The notes under the pieces were generated by a model. It was given only the letters and a program-made list of their open reading frames with translations, ran no database searches and was not told the origin of the DNA. Of a stretch of DNA of 64,000 bases, positions 48,577 through 58,143 are shown in pieces (within the stretch, counting starts at the first letter, position 1; every line of letters starts with the position of its first letter). Made by a program: the position numbers and the translations under genes. The DNA comes from Burkholderiales bacterium (GTDB lineage: Bacteria; Pseudomonadota; Gammaproteobacteria; Burkholderiales; SG8-41), in assembly GCA_020854035.1 (NCBI GenBank), contig JADZGE010000097.1, positions 41,762 to 105,761 on the forward strand. The letters run 5' to 3'.

Positions 48577-49902
48577 CTACGGGCTCGCCCGTTTCATGGG
48601 CCCCGCAACAGGTGTGCCTGGGGCAGACCGTCCTATTCCGTTACCCTGGGCCGCGATCGCAATGCGAGCCACCAAGTAGCCGACTTCCATGATCGAGAGC
48701 ATCACGACGATCCACCATGGATGCGTAATCCGGAGAAAACTTGCTTCAGCGACGTTCAATGCGAGCGCCCCCCCCAGTATGACCAAATGGAAAAGGGCCG
48801 CATCTCTATCGATAGCAAACAGCTTGAAAATGCGCAAGGCATGGCGCGACAGCACGCCAATCACTAACGCGGATCCCACGATTCCCAGTTCATTCAGGAT
48901 ATCGAGGTAGCCGTTGTGGGCCTGTCCCGGATATCCCCAGCCAACCTTGTACGCAATCAGCCCAGAGGGTCCTTCGAAGCCGATCCAGAATCCCCCGTAC
49001 CCGAGGCCAAGCCACGGATGCTGCAGAAACTGTTGCCACATCAGCTCCCACAGGTAAGTACGGCCCGCCAGAGTAACGTCCCGCCCGATGAGATCGAAGA
49101 AACTGTTTGCCACATCGTTCAGTGATGGATAGCCGGCCACCACGCCCGCGAAATGCAGGATGGTGAGCGTCGCAAGCACAGCCGCCAGGACAGTCGCGCC
49201 CCAGCTTCGCGTCACTAGCCAGCGAGCATGACCTGCGATGCCAAGGCCGACCACGACCAGGAATGCAGCGATTGAGGTATAGCTGCGTGTCAACGCAAGA
49301 ACAATTACACTTCCCACGATGAGCAGCCACGATACGTAACGCGGTGGTCCACCAACCCGCAACGCATAGAGCCACAAGACGAACGACAGGAAAGCGATCT
49401 GTCCAAATTGATTCTTGGTCTGCATGATCCCACGCCAACCCTTCTCCGTGATCGCCCACCCCGGTGTGACGACGACCAGGATAAGCGATAACAACATGAG
49501 CAGGGTAACGACAGATCGCAGCAGTCGTGGCGTTTGCCCGGGAGAAAAGCCTTCGGTCCCGACCGCCAAAGCCACCAGGAACACCCCCCAAACCTGGACA
49601 GCCCGCTTGAACGAGATGTAAGGCTCCGGTGACCATACAACCGAGGCGGCGATGTAGAGCAACAGCGCGTAGATCCACGGATCGACAGTCGCAATCGTTT
49701 GCGACGACGTGCGCCAGCCGCGGATGAGAGCCAGCCCTGCCGCAAGAAAGATGACCGACCATACGACTTGTCGCAACAGGCTTCCCTCGGCGGCGCCTTG
49801 CGCGCCTACGCCAAACGGAAGGCATGTGAAAAACGTGCCGACGAGCAGTGGCCACCGGCCCAGTCGGCCAGGCTGCACATCATTCGTGTGCACACGTTCC
49901 AT
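48577..49902 (-). CDS. O-antigen ligase/polymerase (Wzy/WaaL-like) membrane protein
   Basis: 441 residues with ten or more hydrophobic segments. The large periplasmic loop region carries LAGRTYLWELMWQQFLQHPW then LGLGYGGFW, and QAHNGYLDILNELGIVGS, the typical RxxxW and HNGYL motifs of the ligase/polymerase family. It should polymerise the lipid-linked repeat units at the periplasmic face. Ten bases from the neighbouring glycosyltransferase gene. Confidence 0.9.
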   Translation of the reverse strand: MERVHTNDVQPGRLGRWPLLVGTFFTCLPFGVGAQGAAEGSLLRQVVWSVIFLAAGLALIRGWRTSSQTIATVDPWIYALLLYIAASVVWSPEPYISFKRAVQVWGVFLVALAVGTEGFSPGQTPRLLRSVVTLLMLLSLILVVVTPGWAITEKGWRGIMQTKNQFGQIAFLSFVLWLYALRVGGPPRYVSWLLIVGSVIVLALTRSYTSIAAFLVVVGLGIAGHARWLVTRSWGATVLAAVLATLTILHFAGVVAGYPSLNDVANSFFDLIGRDVTLAGRTYLWELMWQQFLQHPWLGLGYGGFWIGFEGPSGLIAYKVGWGYPGQAHNGYLDILNELGIVGSALVIGVLSRHALRIFKLFAIDRDAALFHLVILGGALALNVAEASFLRITHPWWIVVMLSIMEVGYLVARIAIAAQGNGIGRSAPGTPVAGPMKRASP

Positions 49903-49911
49903 ATCCAGCCG

Positions 49912-51087
49912 TCAGTACCGATTCTGATACAACGCCAGCATCTTCTGCCCGATGGACTCCCAGTTCAGAATGTCCTCGGCGTAACGTCGAGCGTTCTCGC
50001 CAAGTCGGCACCTCAGGGCCACATCACCTGCTACACGCGCAATCGCCTCTCCAAAGGCAGAGGGATCGCTTGTATCGCATAGCAGACCCGTCTCGCCGGC
50101 CCGGACATACTCCCTAAAGCCTTCGATATCCGACGCGATGATTGCCTTTCCCAATGTCAGTGCGAGTACGAGTGCCCCGCTCTGGTAGATGTGCAGATAG
50201 GGGAAAACCACAACGTCGGCCGCCCTTATGTACGTGCACAGATCTCGGTTCGATACGTGATCGGGATTTATCATGACGCGACCAGTTATCCCCAGTTTGG
50301 CTGCGGTCTGCTCGATGTGGCGCACGAATTCGTCAGATCCCATTCCCACGATCCCCAGTAGCGCATTCAAGCTCCTCGGAAGGTGGCACATGGCCGCAAT
50401 CGCCCGGTCCACTCCCTTATACGCGCGCAGGAATCCGAAAAACAGGACAAAAGCCTGCCCTTCGGGAATTCCCAAGGATCTTCGCGCGCCACCGGTGGTT
50501 GTGGGAGGCAGATCACGCAAGAGGCGAGCGTAGTTGCCGTGGGGAATTACCGTGATCTTGCGCTCGGGCACGTTCAGCGCCGTCCGCAATGTCTGCGCCG
50601 CATTCTGGCTGAGCACGTGAACGTGATCGACCATTGCATACCAGACGCGAAAGAATGCCCTATGCCATGCTGTCCCCTCATGTGGCACCACGTTGTGGGC
50701 CGTAAAAATCAAGTTTTTCAGGAATGGCCGCAGGAGCAGGTATACGGCACCCTCCACCAGCATGTATCTGAAGAACTGAACGTGCACAACGCCACGGCGG
50801 TGCGCGACCAACTCGCGAACGAGCGCAACGTATGACCTCAGAGCCTGATAGGTACGGCGTATCGTGGAGCCGCCACCATAGTGTGCAGGGAACATGGGCA
50901 GGATCCGAACCGGCAACCCTCGGTTGATCCGCGACCCCACGACCGTGAAGACGCTCAGCTTGACTTTCCCAGCCAGCGTATCGACTAGCTCAGACGTGAA
51001 GTCATTGTGCGAGCTGAAGGTATCAACAATAAGCACCTTCAGCGGTGGCGACCTGCGGTTACTGGGGCGATCTCCGGGAGCCTCCAT
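49912..51087 (-). CDS. Glycosyltransferase family 4
   Basis: 391 residues from ATG 51087. GT-B fold: KVLIVDTFSSHNDFTSELVD, NLIFTAHNVVPHEG, FVLFFGFLRAYKGVDRAIAA, and the donor-site motif PYLHIYQSGALVLALTLGKA followed by IIASDIEGFREYV. It transfers a sugar during repeat-unit assembly. The frame is open to 51459, but that part lies over the flippase gene. Confidence 0.9.
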   Translation of the reverse strand: MEAPGDRPSNRRSPPLKVLIVDTFSSHNDFTSELVDTLAGKVKLSVFTVVGSRINRGLPVRILPMFPAHYGGGSTIRRTYQALRSYVALVRELVAHRRGVVHVQFFRYMLVEGAVYLLLRPFLKNLIFTAHNVVPHEGTAWHRAFFRVWYAMVDHVHVLSQNAAQTLRTALNVPERKITVIPHGNYARLLRDLPPTTTGGARRSLGIPEGQAFVLFFGFLRAYKGVDRAIAAMCHLPRSLNALLGIVGMGSDEFVRHIEQTAAKLGITGRVMINPDHVSNRDLCTYIRAADVVVFPYLHIYQSGALVLALTLGKAIIASDIEGFREYVRAGETGLLCDTSDPSAFGEAIARVAGDVALRCRLGENARRYAEDILNWESIGQKMLALYQNRY

Positions 51088-51092
51088 ATCGG

Positions 51093-52367
51093 CTAGCGCC
51101 CCTCCGAATTGCTTCTGGCCCTCACCATGCCGGGCCACCCCAGCCACCAGATAAGCGCCGCCAACACGACTTCCGCGCATATCAGCGCAGCCAACGCCGA
51201 AAATATCCCGAGCGTCGGCTCCAAGGCAAACGTAAGCAGGATGCTGACCAGTAGCGCGCTCCATCCGTAGTAGTAGAGAGGCTGATAGCCTTCCCTGCCA
51301 CTCAACATGCAAACGGTCCCAACTGCCCGAATTCCGCTCGCCAAGAAATACAGACCCCAGTACAAGATGTGCGTGTCCACATTCTGATACCGCGCGCCCA
51401 TCAGTGCCGTTCGAATCAGAGGAAACGACAGGTACAAGCAACCGACATACGCGATACACATCATCACCAGTCCGATCAGCGAAAAGCGCATGACCCGCAT
51501 TATCAATGCCAGGTTTCGATGATCAAACCATTCACTGGTGCGCGGACGCATGACATTGGACCACGCGAGTACAGTCATTCCCAGCGGAACAAGCAGCAGA
51601 CGCCCCGCCTGGAGATCCGCGACCACCGCCGCCCCGAATAGCGTGGCAGACAGATAGATATACGCATTCGCATAGACCCAGCTTACAACGACACTGGGAA
51701 GGCTCCAGCGCCCGCACCGCCAGAGTTCTCGTGCCACCTGCGCGGATTCTCCTGTGGACACGGCTGATGGCGTTCCGAGCAGTCGTCTCGACCAGCCCAG
51801 GCTTACAACACCTGCGATACCATTCGCGACAAGCACGGTTCCCGTGCTGACGCTGGACATCAGGTAAGCCGTGGCAAGACCCGCCAGATAGACAATCCCG
51901 TATGAAAAATCGACCTGAAACACGTCTTCTACCTTGCCGTGAATAAACAACATGGCGCGGTAGTACTCCCGAGCCATATAGGCCCATGTGGCAACCGCGA
52001 ATGCCGTCAGATCCACTAGCCGCAGGTATGTCGTGTCGACAATCAGGCCAAAACCCGCCACCAAGGCCGTCGTCGTCGCAGCAAGCCAGATCGCATATCG
52101 GTATTGGACGACTGTTGTCGCCGACAGGAACAGCCGCTGCACTTGCCGCGATTGTCCTGGTACCAAGGTAGTCATCGGCGCGAGTACCAGCGCGTTGTGG
52201 ATGGCCTGTACCAGAAGCATCGCGGCATAAAGCATGCTGTAATAGGCATACTCCGATTTTTCAGCGTGGCGGATGAATGCCAAACCGACCGCGAATCCCA
52301 CCGCCCCCAGCCACGCCTGGTCCACGACCGAAACCACCGACGTCTTGACAATCGCACGAAGCTTCAT
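51093..52367 (-). CDS. Wzx-type polysaccharide flippase
   Basis: 424 residues with about 10-12 membrane helices, characteristic of the MATE/MOP exporter superfamily: KTSVVSVVDQAWLGAVGFAVG at the start, HNALVLAPMTTLVPG, and SLPSVVVSWVYANAYIYLSA in the middle. Flips the undecaprenyl-linked repeat unit to the periplasm. Starts immediately upstream of the GT4 gene (five bases). Confidence 0.85.
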   Translation of the reverse strand: MKLRAIVKTSVVSVVDQAWLGAVGFAVGLAFIRHAEKSEYAYYSMLYAAMLLVQAIHNALVLAPMTTLVPGQSRQVQRLFLSATTVVQYRYAIWLAATTTALVAGFGLIVDTTYLRLVDLTAFAVATWAYMAREYYRAMLFIHGKVEDVFQVDFSYGIVYLAGLATAYLMSSVSTGTVLVANGIAGVVSLGWSRRLLGTPSAVSTGESAQVARELWRCGRWSLPSVVVSWVYANAYIYLSATLFGAAVVADLQAGRLLLVPLGMTVLAWSNVMRPRTSEWFDHRNLALIMRVMRFSLIGLVMMCIAYVGCLYLSFPLIRTALMGARYQNVDTHILYWGLYFLASGIRAVGTVCMLSGREGYQPLYYYGWSALLVSILLTFALEPTLGIFSALAALICAEVVLAALIWWLGWPGMVRARSNSEGR

Positions 52368-52495
52368 CAGGTCGTGAGGCCAACGGTTGAGCCACGGTCT
52401 GCGCCCCCCGTGACGCGAAATCCGGCTAACGCGAGGCGCCGGTTCCGCTTCCTGCCCTCATGGACGGCACTGACGGTGCATCCGCGGACGATCGG

Positions 52496-53185
52496 TCAGC
52501 CACCGAACCGCCCGATTATCCTCGCGCGCTGATCGGGTTTGATTGCTGCCAGGAAGGTTCGAATGAATGCATCGTGAAGCTCGTACGAGCGCGCCGGGTC
52601 TGCGCCGATCGACGATACGCGCACGAGAATTCCGTCAGGTATGCGCCCGGAGAGGCCATACACCAGCTGCGCGCGTTTCTGCTCCCAACTCGATGTCACC
52701 GTTTGATCGCCAACCTTCATCCAGTACGTAATGGGTTCCTGGCGGACCCCTTGCCGCGCCACCAGTCGAACCACTGGAATGCGATCACGCGCATCTTGAA
52801 CGGCGCTTCGGAAAACGTCGCTGATCTGGAACCCTTGCGCCGTGTAGCATACCTCTGGACGATGCGCCCTGGTTGCATCGCCTTGGTCACCGCCATAGGC
52901 GATCGACAACATCACTCGATCCCCGCGCTGATTCACGTAGGTTCGGGCCAGCGTCTGGTTGTAGAGCTGATCCAGCTTCGCCTGCACGTCCGGCGACGGC
53001 AGAATCGGCACGATCGAACGGTCGATCTGCCACCCATCGAAGGACTCGGGAATCATCCGCTCAAGATCGACTCTTGGCCCCATGTCCGCCATGCGCTTGG
53101 TGGGAGTAGCCGCGACCGTGAGCCCGGCGGCCACCAACATCAGCATGCCGATTGCGACGGGCTTGGCGAAGAACTGCGTACTCAT
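52496..53185 (-). CDS. epsI: EpsI-family exosortase-associated protein
   Basis: 229 residues. One N-terminal membrane segment (PVAIGMLMLVAAGLTVAA), then the EpsI domain: MIPESFDGWQ, LARTYVNQRGDRVMLSIAYG, HRPEVCYTAQGF and ITYWMKVGDQ. EpsI accompanies EpsH-type exosortases; some exosortases carry it as a fused C-terminal domain. The start overlaps the xrtB stop by four bases. Confidence 0.92.
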   Translation of the reverse strand: MSTQFFAKPVAIGMLMLVAAGLTVAATPTKRMADMGPRVDLERMIPESFDGWQIDRSIVPILPSPDVQAKLDQLYNQTLARTYVNQRGDRVMLSIAYGGDQGDATRAHRPEVCYTAQGFQISDVFRSAVQDARDRIPVVRLVARQGVRQEPITYWMKVGDQTVTSSWEQKRAQLVYGLSGRIPDGILVRVSSIGADPARSYELHDAFIRTFLAAIKPDQRARIIGRFGG

Positions 53186-54132
53186 GGCGCCCTTCCGGCC
53201 GTGTCCTTGAAAAACCCGATCCGCCCTATTGCGCCATCGACCGCAAAGAGAGTCATGAGGCCAACCACGAAAAGAAAAATCCCCGAGAAGCCATGGATGA
53301 AACCCTGCCCGGCCTCGTCACCGAAATGGAATGTCACAAGGACCAACACGATCACCCGCACCACGTTCGCGGCAATTGCGATTGTCGGCAAGGTGGCCAC
53401 CAGCACGGCATTGCGTGCCATGTTTCGGTGCCCGATGAGATACAAATACAGCAATCCCATCGCGGTTATCGACACAAGGGAATGCAGTCCGGAGCAGGCG
53501 TCGGCAACCAGCAGTTGATAGGGCCCGATCGTGAGCATGACACCGCTCCGCGCGATCGGGTAACCGGCTCCAAAGAGCAGTTCCTCGGCGATCTCGGAGA
53601 CGCCCTGCTTGAGAGGACCGGTCAGTGCGTCGACAATCACGCCGGGCAGAGGCAGCATGAAAAGGACGAAGAAGAGCGGAAAGGCAAGCCGCCTGACCAC
53701 CGTCCAGCCATTCATTGCGAGCACCGCACCACTAAGCACGGGAATGAGAGAACCTACCTGAAAAAGGATGATGTCCTGCGAGCGTCCCAGCACGTACATA
53801 AGCAGCCCAATGCCGAGTGTCATCCCGCCCAGCCACGATCGTGGCCTCCCGTCGAAGCGCAGCAACGCGTCGCGCCCCTGCCAGATCAGCCAAACCACAG
53901 CCGCCAGTACTATGGGACCGTGCAACTGCTCCTCCTGCTGCCAGAGCGAGCGAGAGAGGTCGTAGAATGCGGGGCCGTACAGCGCCAGCAATCCGAGGGC
54001 AATCGGCAGCCAGCGGATCCAGCCGATCTTCGCAAGCGCGGGAGCACGGGACCCTGGAAGGACGCTCGACACGGTATTCACGCAGAATGATTGGGTGCCG
54101 CAATTTCCGGCGGGAGGCAACGGGACGGTCAA
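53182..54132 (-). CDS. xrtB: Exosortase B (EpsH-type transpeptidase/protease)
   Basis: 316 residues, about eight membrane helices. The exosortase catalytic set is complete: Cys213 in ADACSGLHSLV, Arg259 in ANVVRVIVL and His280 in GFIHGFSG. Processes proteins bearing C-terminal PEP-CTERM signals, presumably attaching them to a surface carrier. Subtype B is inferred from the EpsE/F/G/L/D company. Substrates are the two tandem PEP-CTERM proteins at 57584-58653 and probably others elsewhere. Confidence 0.93.
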   Translation of the reverse strand: MTVPLPPAGNCGTQSFCVNTVSSVLPGSRAPALAKIGWIRWLPIALGLLALYGPAFYDLSRSLWQQEEQLHGPIVLAAVVWLIWQGRDALLRFDGRPRSWLGGMTLGIGLLMYVLGRSQDIILFQVGSLIPVLSGAVLAMNGWTVVRRLAFPLFFVLFMLPLPGVIVDALTGPLKQGVSEIAEELLFGAGYPIARSGVMLTIGPYQLLVADACSGLHSLVSITAMGLLYLYLIGHRNMARNAVLVATLPTIAIAANVVRVIVLVLVTFHFGDEAGQGFIHGFSGIFLFVVGLMTLFAVDGAIGRIGFFKDTAGRAP

Positions 54133-54190
54133 GCCTACAGTCCGATGCCAGGCCTCCAGCGACCCTTGGTCCCCATGCGATTAACCCTGG

Positions 54191-55078
54191 TCAGACGCGG
54201 TTGAGCACGCAGCCTATGACCTGGGCACTTGCGCTCCGGATGGCTCCCACAAGACGGCCCAACGCCTCCAGCCGAGATTTGTTCTCGCGCGCCACGATAA
54301 GCGCCCCACCGGCACGCGCGGCGATGGCCTGGGCATCGGCCGAAGTCTCCGCGGCTGGCGTGTCGATCAACACGACCTCGAATGTCTGCGATTCATTTTC
54401 CAGCAGTTCCTTGAATTCGGGGCGGCTCACCAGCTCCAGCGGATTCGGGGGTGTCGCTCCCGCTGAAATGACGCACAGGTTGCGGAAGTGCCCGACATGC
54501 TCGATCGCCGCACCGCTCATGCGGCCGGTGAGCATCGCCGAAAGCCCGAACTGGTTTGAGAGATTGAACAGCCTGTGCTGCCGCGCATCGCGCATGTCGG
54601 CGTCGATCAGCAAGGTCCGCTCGCCCAACTGCGAGAACACGATCGCGAGATTGGCGGCAAGATAGCTGCGGCCGTCGCCGCGGGACGGGCTGCAGATCGC
54701 CAGCGCCCGGCGCTCGGGCGAGAACCAGCGCAGCAGCAACTGCGTGCGCAACGCCCGCAATGCCTCGACCTCGTCGCTGAACGGTTGGTAGGCCGCCACC
54801 AGCTCTTCGCTCAGCCGGGATTCGCCCGCGCGGAGGTAGGGATAGTCGAACTGGTACGAGAGCGCGGTGTCGATGTCGGCCTGCGTCACCAGCTTGAGTT
54901 CGACGCAGGCTTCGCCGAATCGCAAGCCCTTGTCCTTCGCCAGCCGCATCGCGCGCTCGGCATCACCTGCCTTGAGCTTGCCGGCGTCGAGCAGGATCCT
55001 GCCGATCGAGCGGTCGGCGACCGGTGTTCTTGGTCCGGTCGCCGTCACCTCGTTCAGTCGCTCCATCATACTTTCCAT
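54191..55078 (-). CDS. epsG: EpsG-type chain-length determinant tyrosine kinase
   Basis: 295 residues from ATG 55078. N-terminal region related to the GspE-N/MshEN fold (SIGRILLDAGKLKAGDAERA, FGEACVELKLVTQADIDTAL), then a BY-kinase/MinD-like ATPase: SPSRGDGRSYLAANLA, RTLLIDADMRDARQH and FEVVLIDTPAAE. The P-loop has Arg-Ser rather than Lys-Ser/Thr. No C-terminal tyrosine cluster is visible. Works with EpsF to control polymer length. Ten bases downstream of epsF. Confidence 0.9.
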   Translation of the reverse strand: MESMMERLNEVTATGPRTPVADRSIGRILLDAGKLKAGDAERAMRLAKDKGLRFGEACVELKLVTQADIDTALSYQFDYPYLRAGESRLSEELVAAYQPFSDEVEALRALRTQLLLRWFSPERRALAICSPSRGDGRSYLAANLAIVFSQLGERTLLIDADMRDARQHRLFNLSNQFGLSAMLTGRMSGAAIEHVGHFRNLCVISAGATPPNPLELVSRPEFKELLENESQTFEVVLIDTPAAETSADAQAIAARAGGALIVARENKSRLEALGRLVGAIRSASAQVIGCVLNRV

Positions 55079-55088
55079 GGGCGAGCCC

Positions 55089-56519
55089 TCATCCACCCAG
55101 TGGCGAAGGTTGGCCACCGCCACGCGGCCGACGCCACCACCGACCCCTCTGGTCGCCGAGGCGACCCAGCATGCCGAGCACCGGCACATCCAGGGTTTCG
55201 ACGAGATCGGCCTCCGATCGAACGATGCGATCGGACAGCTCCCGCAGCAGGGCAATGCCGACCGCCAGCAGCGATCCGAGAATGATCGACAGCGCGACGT
55301 TGAGAGTGAGCCTTGGAAACGAGGGTTCGATCGGTTCGACTGCGTCGTTGATCACCAACACGTTGGTCTGCGAAGTCTGGCTCTCCAGCCGTGTTTGCGT
55401 CATCCGGCCCATGGCCGCGTCGTAGGCGCGCTGGGCGTTTTCCGCCTCGCGCAGCAGGACCGTCTGCTCGTCCCGCACTTCCTTCATTCGCAACACTTTC
55501 GTGCGCTGCTCCGCAAGGGCGGCCCTGATCAGGCCCTCGCGCTTCTGTGCGAGCGACGCCGAATTGCCCAGCGCGCCGGCAATGGTGTTCATTTCCTGCA
55601 GCAGTTTCTGCTTGACACTCTCCATTTCTGCGAGGGCGGACTGGTACGAGGGGTGGTTCCGGCCCACCTTGGACGAAATGTCGTTCAGTTTGATTTCGAG
55701 CTGGGTGAGGTTGGTCTTCAGGTTCTGGATGACCGGATTGGTCAGCACATCGGGCAACGTGTCGGGGACATGGCCCTTGGCGATGAAATCCTGCACTTGG
55801 CGCTGCCGACCGAGGCTGTCGTAGGTCTGCTCCTGGGCCCTCACGAGCTGAGTGGAAAGATCGTTCAGACGATTATTCTCCACGTCCAGCCGTTCGTCGG
55901 TTGCGATGATGCCCTTTTCGCGCTGGTAGCCGGAAAGGTTCGCTTGTGCGCGTTCCAGGTTGTCCTTGAGCGTCTTGATCTGCTCGTTGAAGAAGGTGTT
56001 CAACTGGCGGGCGGGAGCGACCTTGAGCTCCAGGTTCTTGTTGATGTAGCTCTGAACGACCGCATTGGCGACGATCATGGCGAACTTCGGATCGTTTCCG
56101 GTATAGCTCACGTTGATCACGTTGCTTTCGCGCGAGGGATCCACGGACAGGTACCTGCCGATCACGTTACTCGCCAGAAAATCCCGGATATCGCCCTTAC
56201 CCTCGGTCGCGCTCAAGTAAAGCTCTCGCGCGGAAGCGTTATCGGGGAGCCTGAGCAGTTCGACCGCGCCGCGCGCGACGCCGTGGCTCTTGATGATGTC
56301 GACCTGCGTGGCGAGATAGCCCGCCATCGGCAGAATAGGCATGAAGGCGCCGGATATCGGGTCGACGCCCTTGATATCGACTACGAGGGTAGCCGTCGAG
56401 GTGTAGCGCGGTGGAAGCATGAGGCTCACCGCGATCGTCGCGGCCACCGTGACCAGAACCGTCACCAGCATCAGCCGCCAGCGAGCGAGCAGTATCCGCA
56501 GCAGTTGCTCCAGGCTCAT
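55089..56519 (-). CDS. epsF: EpsF-type chain-length determinant (Wzz/PCP-2 family)
   Basis: 476 residues. Two membrane helices (residues ~15-35 and near 415-435) enclose a long periplasmic coiled-coil region (QIKTLKDNLERAQANLSGYQ onward). N-terminal Wzz signature SLEQLLRILLARWRLMLVTV; near the second helix PSFPRLTLNVALSII. Controls exopolysaccharide length and bridges to the EpsE outer-membrane channel. Ends a single base from the epsE stop side, indicating a tight operon. Confidence 0.92.
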   Translation of the reverse strand: MSLEQLLRILLARWRLMLVTVLVTVAATIAVSLMLPPRYTSTATLVVDIKGVDPISGAFMPILPMAGYLATQVDIIKSHGVARGAVELLRLPDNASARELYLSATEGKGDIRDFLASNVIGRYLSVDPSRESNVINVSYTGNDPKFAMIVANAVVQSYINKNLELKVAPARQLNTFFNEQIKTLKDNLERAQANLSGYQREKGIIATDERLDVENNRLNDLSTQLVRAQEQTYDSLGRQRQVQDFIAKGHVPDTLPDVLTNPVIQNLKTNLTQLEIKLNDISSKVGRNHPSYQSALAEMESVKQKLLQEMNTIAGALGNSASLAQKREGLIRAALAEQRTKVLRMKEVRDEQTVLLREAENAQRAYDAAMGRMTQTRLESQTSQTNVLVINDAVEPIEPSFPRLTLNVALSIILGSLLAVGIALLRELSDRIVRSEADLVETLDVPVLGMLGRLGDQRGRWWRRPRGGGQPSPLGG

Positions 56520-56520
56520 G

Positions 56521-57339
56521 TCAGAAGATGCTCTCGCTCACGTACACCACGTCGTCGGCCCGCACCGGGTCATCCAGGTTCGGCGTGAGCGTCTCCATGT
56601 TCCCGCCCGCGTCGCGCCGGTGCAGGCGCAGGCGCCGCTCGGTTCCCCGCACGGTGGTGCCGCCGCCCTGGGATATTGCCTGGCGGACGGTCATGCCGCG
56701 CTCGACCCGGTACGAGCCCGGACGCTGCACTTCGCCGTAGATGTAGAACACTGGCATGCGGTGCACGTAGATCACGTCGCCGCCGGAGAGCACGATATCC
56801 TCGCGCGGCACGTTGTTCAGGAACATCCCCGCGACGTCGATCTCGCGGCGGAAGGGCTTGCCGTTGCGCGCGCCGGTCACGATCGCGACGTCGGCGCCGG
56901 TCGCCGATATGCCGCCGGCGGTGGCCAGCATCTCCGACACGCGGATATTCACGGTCTCCAGCGGGAACCGGCCCGGGCGGTTCACCTGCCCCAGCACGGA
57001 AACCTGGTTGCCGCGGTTTTGCAGCAGCACGATGTTGACCTGCGGCTGCTGGATGTAGTTGCCGTCGCGCAACGCCTTCGCGATCAACTGTTCGGCGGCG
57101 CCGATCGTGAGCCCGCCGATCTTCACGACGCCGATCAGCGGAAACGTGATGGTGCCGTTTTCCGTCACGCGCGTCTCGAGAGTGAGGTCCGCGTTCTGGA
57201 AAACCAGGATGCGAATCGCGTCGCCCGCGGCAAGCTGGTACTCGGGCTGCTTGTCCTCGGCGTTCGCGACCGCGCAAAACGGCACGGCGAGCGCGAACAG
57301 CACGACGAACATGAACCGCTTCAGTATCCGCGTCACCAT
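56521..57339 (-). CDS. epsE: EpsE-type polysaccharide export protein (Wza-like)
   Basis: 272 residues from ATG 57339. Signal peptide (FMFVVLFALAVPFCAVANA), Poly-export domain (YQLAAGDAIRILVFQNADLT, GTITFPLIGVVKIGG) and SLBB domain (VSVLGQVNRPGRFPLE, GDVIYVHRMPVFYIYGEVQR). Forms the outer-membrane export channel or its periplasmic vestibule. A promoter candidate lies at 57404-57432. Confidence 0.93.
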   Translation of the reverse strand: MVTRILKRFMFVVLFALAVPFCAVANAEDKQPEYQLAAGDAIRILVFQNADLTLETRVTENGTITFPLIGVVKIGGLTIGAAEQLIAKALRDGNYIQQPQVNIVLLQNRGNQVSVLGQVNRPGRFPLETVNIRVSEMLATAGGISATGADVAIVTGARNGKPFRREIDVAGMFLNNVPREDIVLSGGDVIYVHRMPVFYIYGEVQRPGSYRVERGMTVRQAISQGGGTTVRGTERRLRLHRRDAGGNMETLTPNLDDPVRADDVVYVSESIF

Positions 57340-57403
57340 GACGCGCCTGCGGGAAGACAAATGATTTTTTCTTTCAGACACATAGGTGTGTGCCGGGAAC
57401 CTC

Positions 57404-57432
57404 ATCTTAAACGATTTCGTCCCGGCGACCAA
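57404..57432 (-). promoter_or_regulatory. Candidate promoter upstream of epsE
   Basis: Minus-strand TTGGTC (57432-57427), 17-base spacer, TAAGAT (57409-57404), 65 bases before the epsE start. Moderate match; it would allow epsEFG-xrtB-epsI to be transcribed apart from the PEP-CTERM genes. Confidence 0.35.
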
Positions 57433-57538
57433 TGAAGGTCGCCCCAAAAACGGCCGAAGATTCACGGCCACCGGCCGGATACCGGGTACGGGAACACGGC
57501 GCTTCCTCGTGCGCGCCGGCGGGGAACCCCGGAACGAG

Positions 57539-57562
57539 AACGGCGCCCTCGCGGACGCCGTT
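57539..57562. terminator. Hairpin after the PEP-CTERM gene pair
   Basis: AACGGCG, 10-base loop, CGCCGTT, just downstream of the first PEP-CTERM stop (57584) in transcription direction. The minus strand continues TCTCGTT, a weak U-tract. Possible partial terminator or attenuator before epsE. Confidence 0.35.
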
Positions 57563-57583
57563 TTCAACCGGGGTGAACGGGAA

Positions 57584-58066
57584 TCAGGCGGGTTGCGCTC
57601 CGCCCGCTTTCCGCCGGAGCCTGAAGCCCAGCAATCCCATTCCCACCGCCATCATTGCCCAGATCTCGGGCTCGGGCACCGGCGCGATCGTCACGCCGAA
57701 GGTACTGAGCGGCGGGATCAGCGCGGTCGGCAATCCGGACACGATTGCAACGTAGGGCCCGGCGGCGAGCGAAGTGAAATTGAAGGATCCCGGCGCGCCG
57801 AGCGTGCCCATCGAAGTGCCGCCGAGGGTCTTCACTTCGAGGCCCAGCGACTGAAACGGGTAGAGCACGTTCGTGTCCACCAGGGTCGCCGCGTAAGGAC
57901 CGGCACCCAGATTGAAGCCGTAGGAACGCTGGGTGAAGGAGTCGAAAAAGCCGTCGGTGATGGTTACGACACCGTCCGTGACCGTGATGCCCGCTTGCGC
58001 CGCCGGCAGCGCGCCCACGCTCAGCGCGAGCATCAACACGAGCCGCGCCAACAGGTTTCGTTTCAT
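57584..58066 (-). CDS. PEP-CTERM protein, copy A
   Basis: 160 residues from ATG 58066. Signal peptide (RLVLMLALSVGALPAAQA), a short beta-rich domain, and a C-terminal PEP-CTERM sorting signal: PEP at 131-133 in VPEPEIWAMM, hydrophobic segment, and terminal RLRRK basic cluster. Paralogous to copy B: both contain ATL-x-DT-x-VL-x-PF-x-SLG, PGSF-x-FT and S-x-FGV. Its gene sits in the export block, so it should be a dedicated XrtB substrate. Confidence 0.92.
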   Translation of the reverse strand: MKRNLLARLVLMLALSVGALPAAQAGITVTDGVVTITDGFFDSFTQRSYGFNLGAGPYAATLVDTNVLYPFQSLGLEVKTLGGTSMGTLGAPGSFNFTSLAAGPYVAIVSGLPTALIPPLSTFGVTIAPVPEPEIWAMMAVGMGLLGFRLRRKAGGAQPA

Positions 58067-58143
58067 GTGTGCTGCCCCCCCCGCTTGCTGGTCGTAGACA
58101 GGGGCGGGGCCGCGACTCGCGCGCCCCCGCCGCAGCGTGCGTG

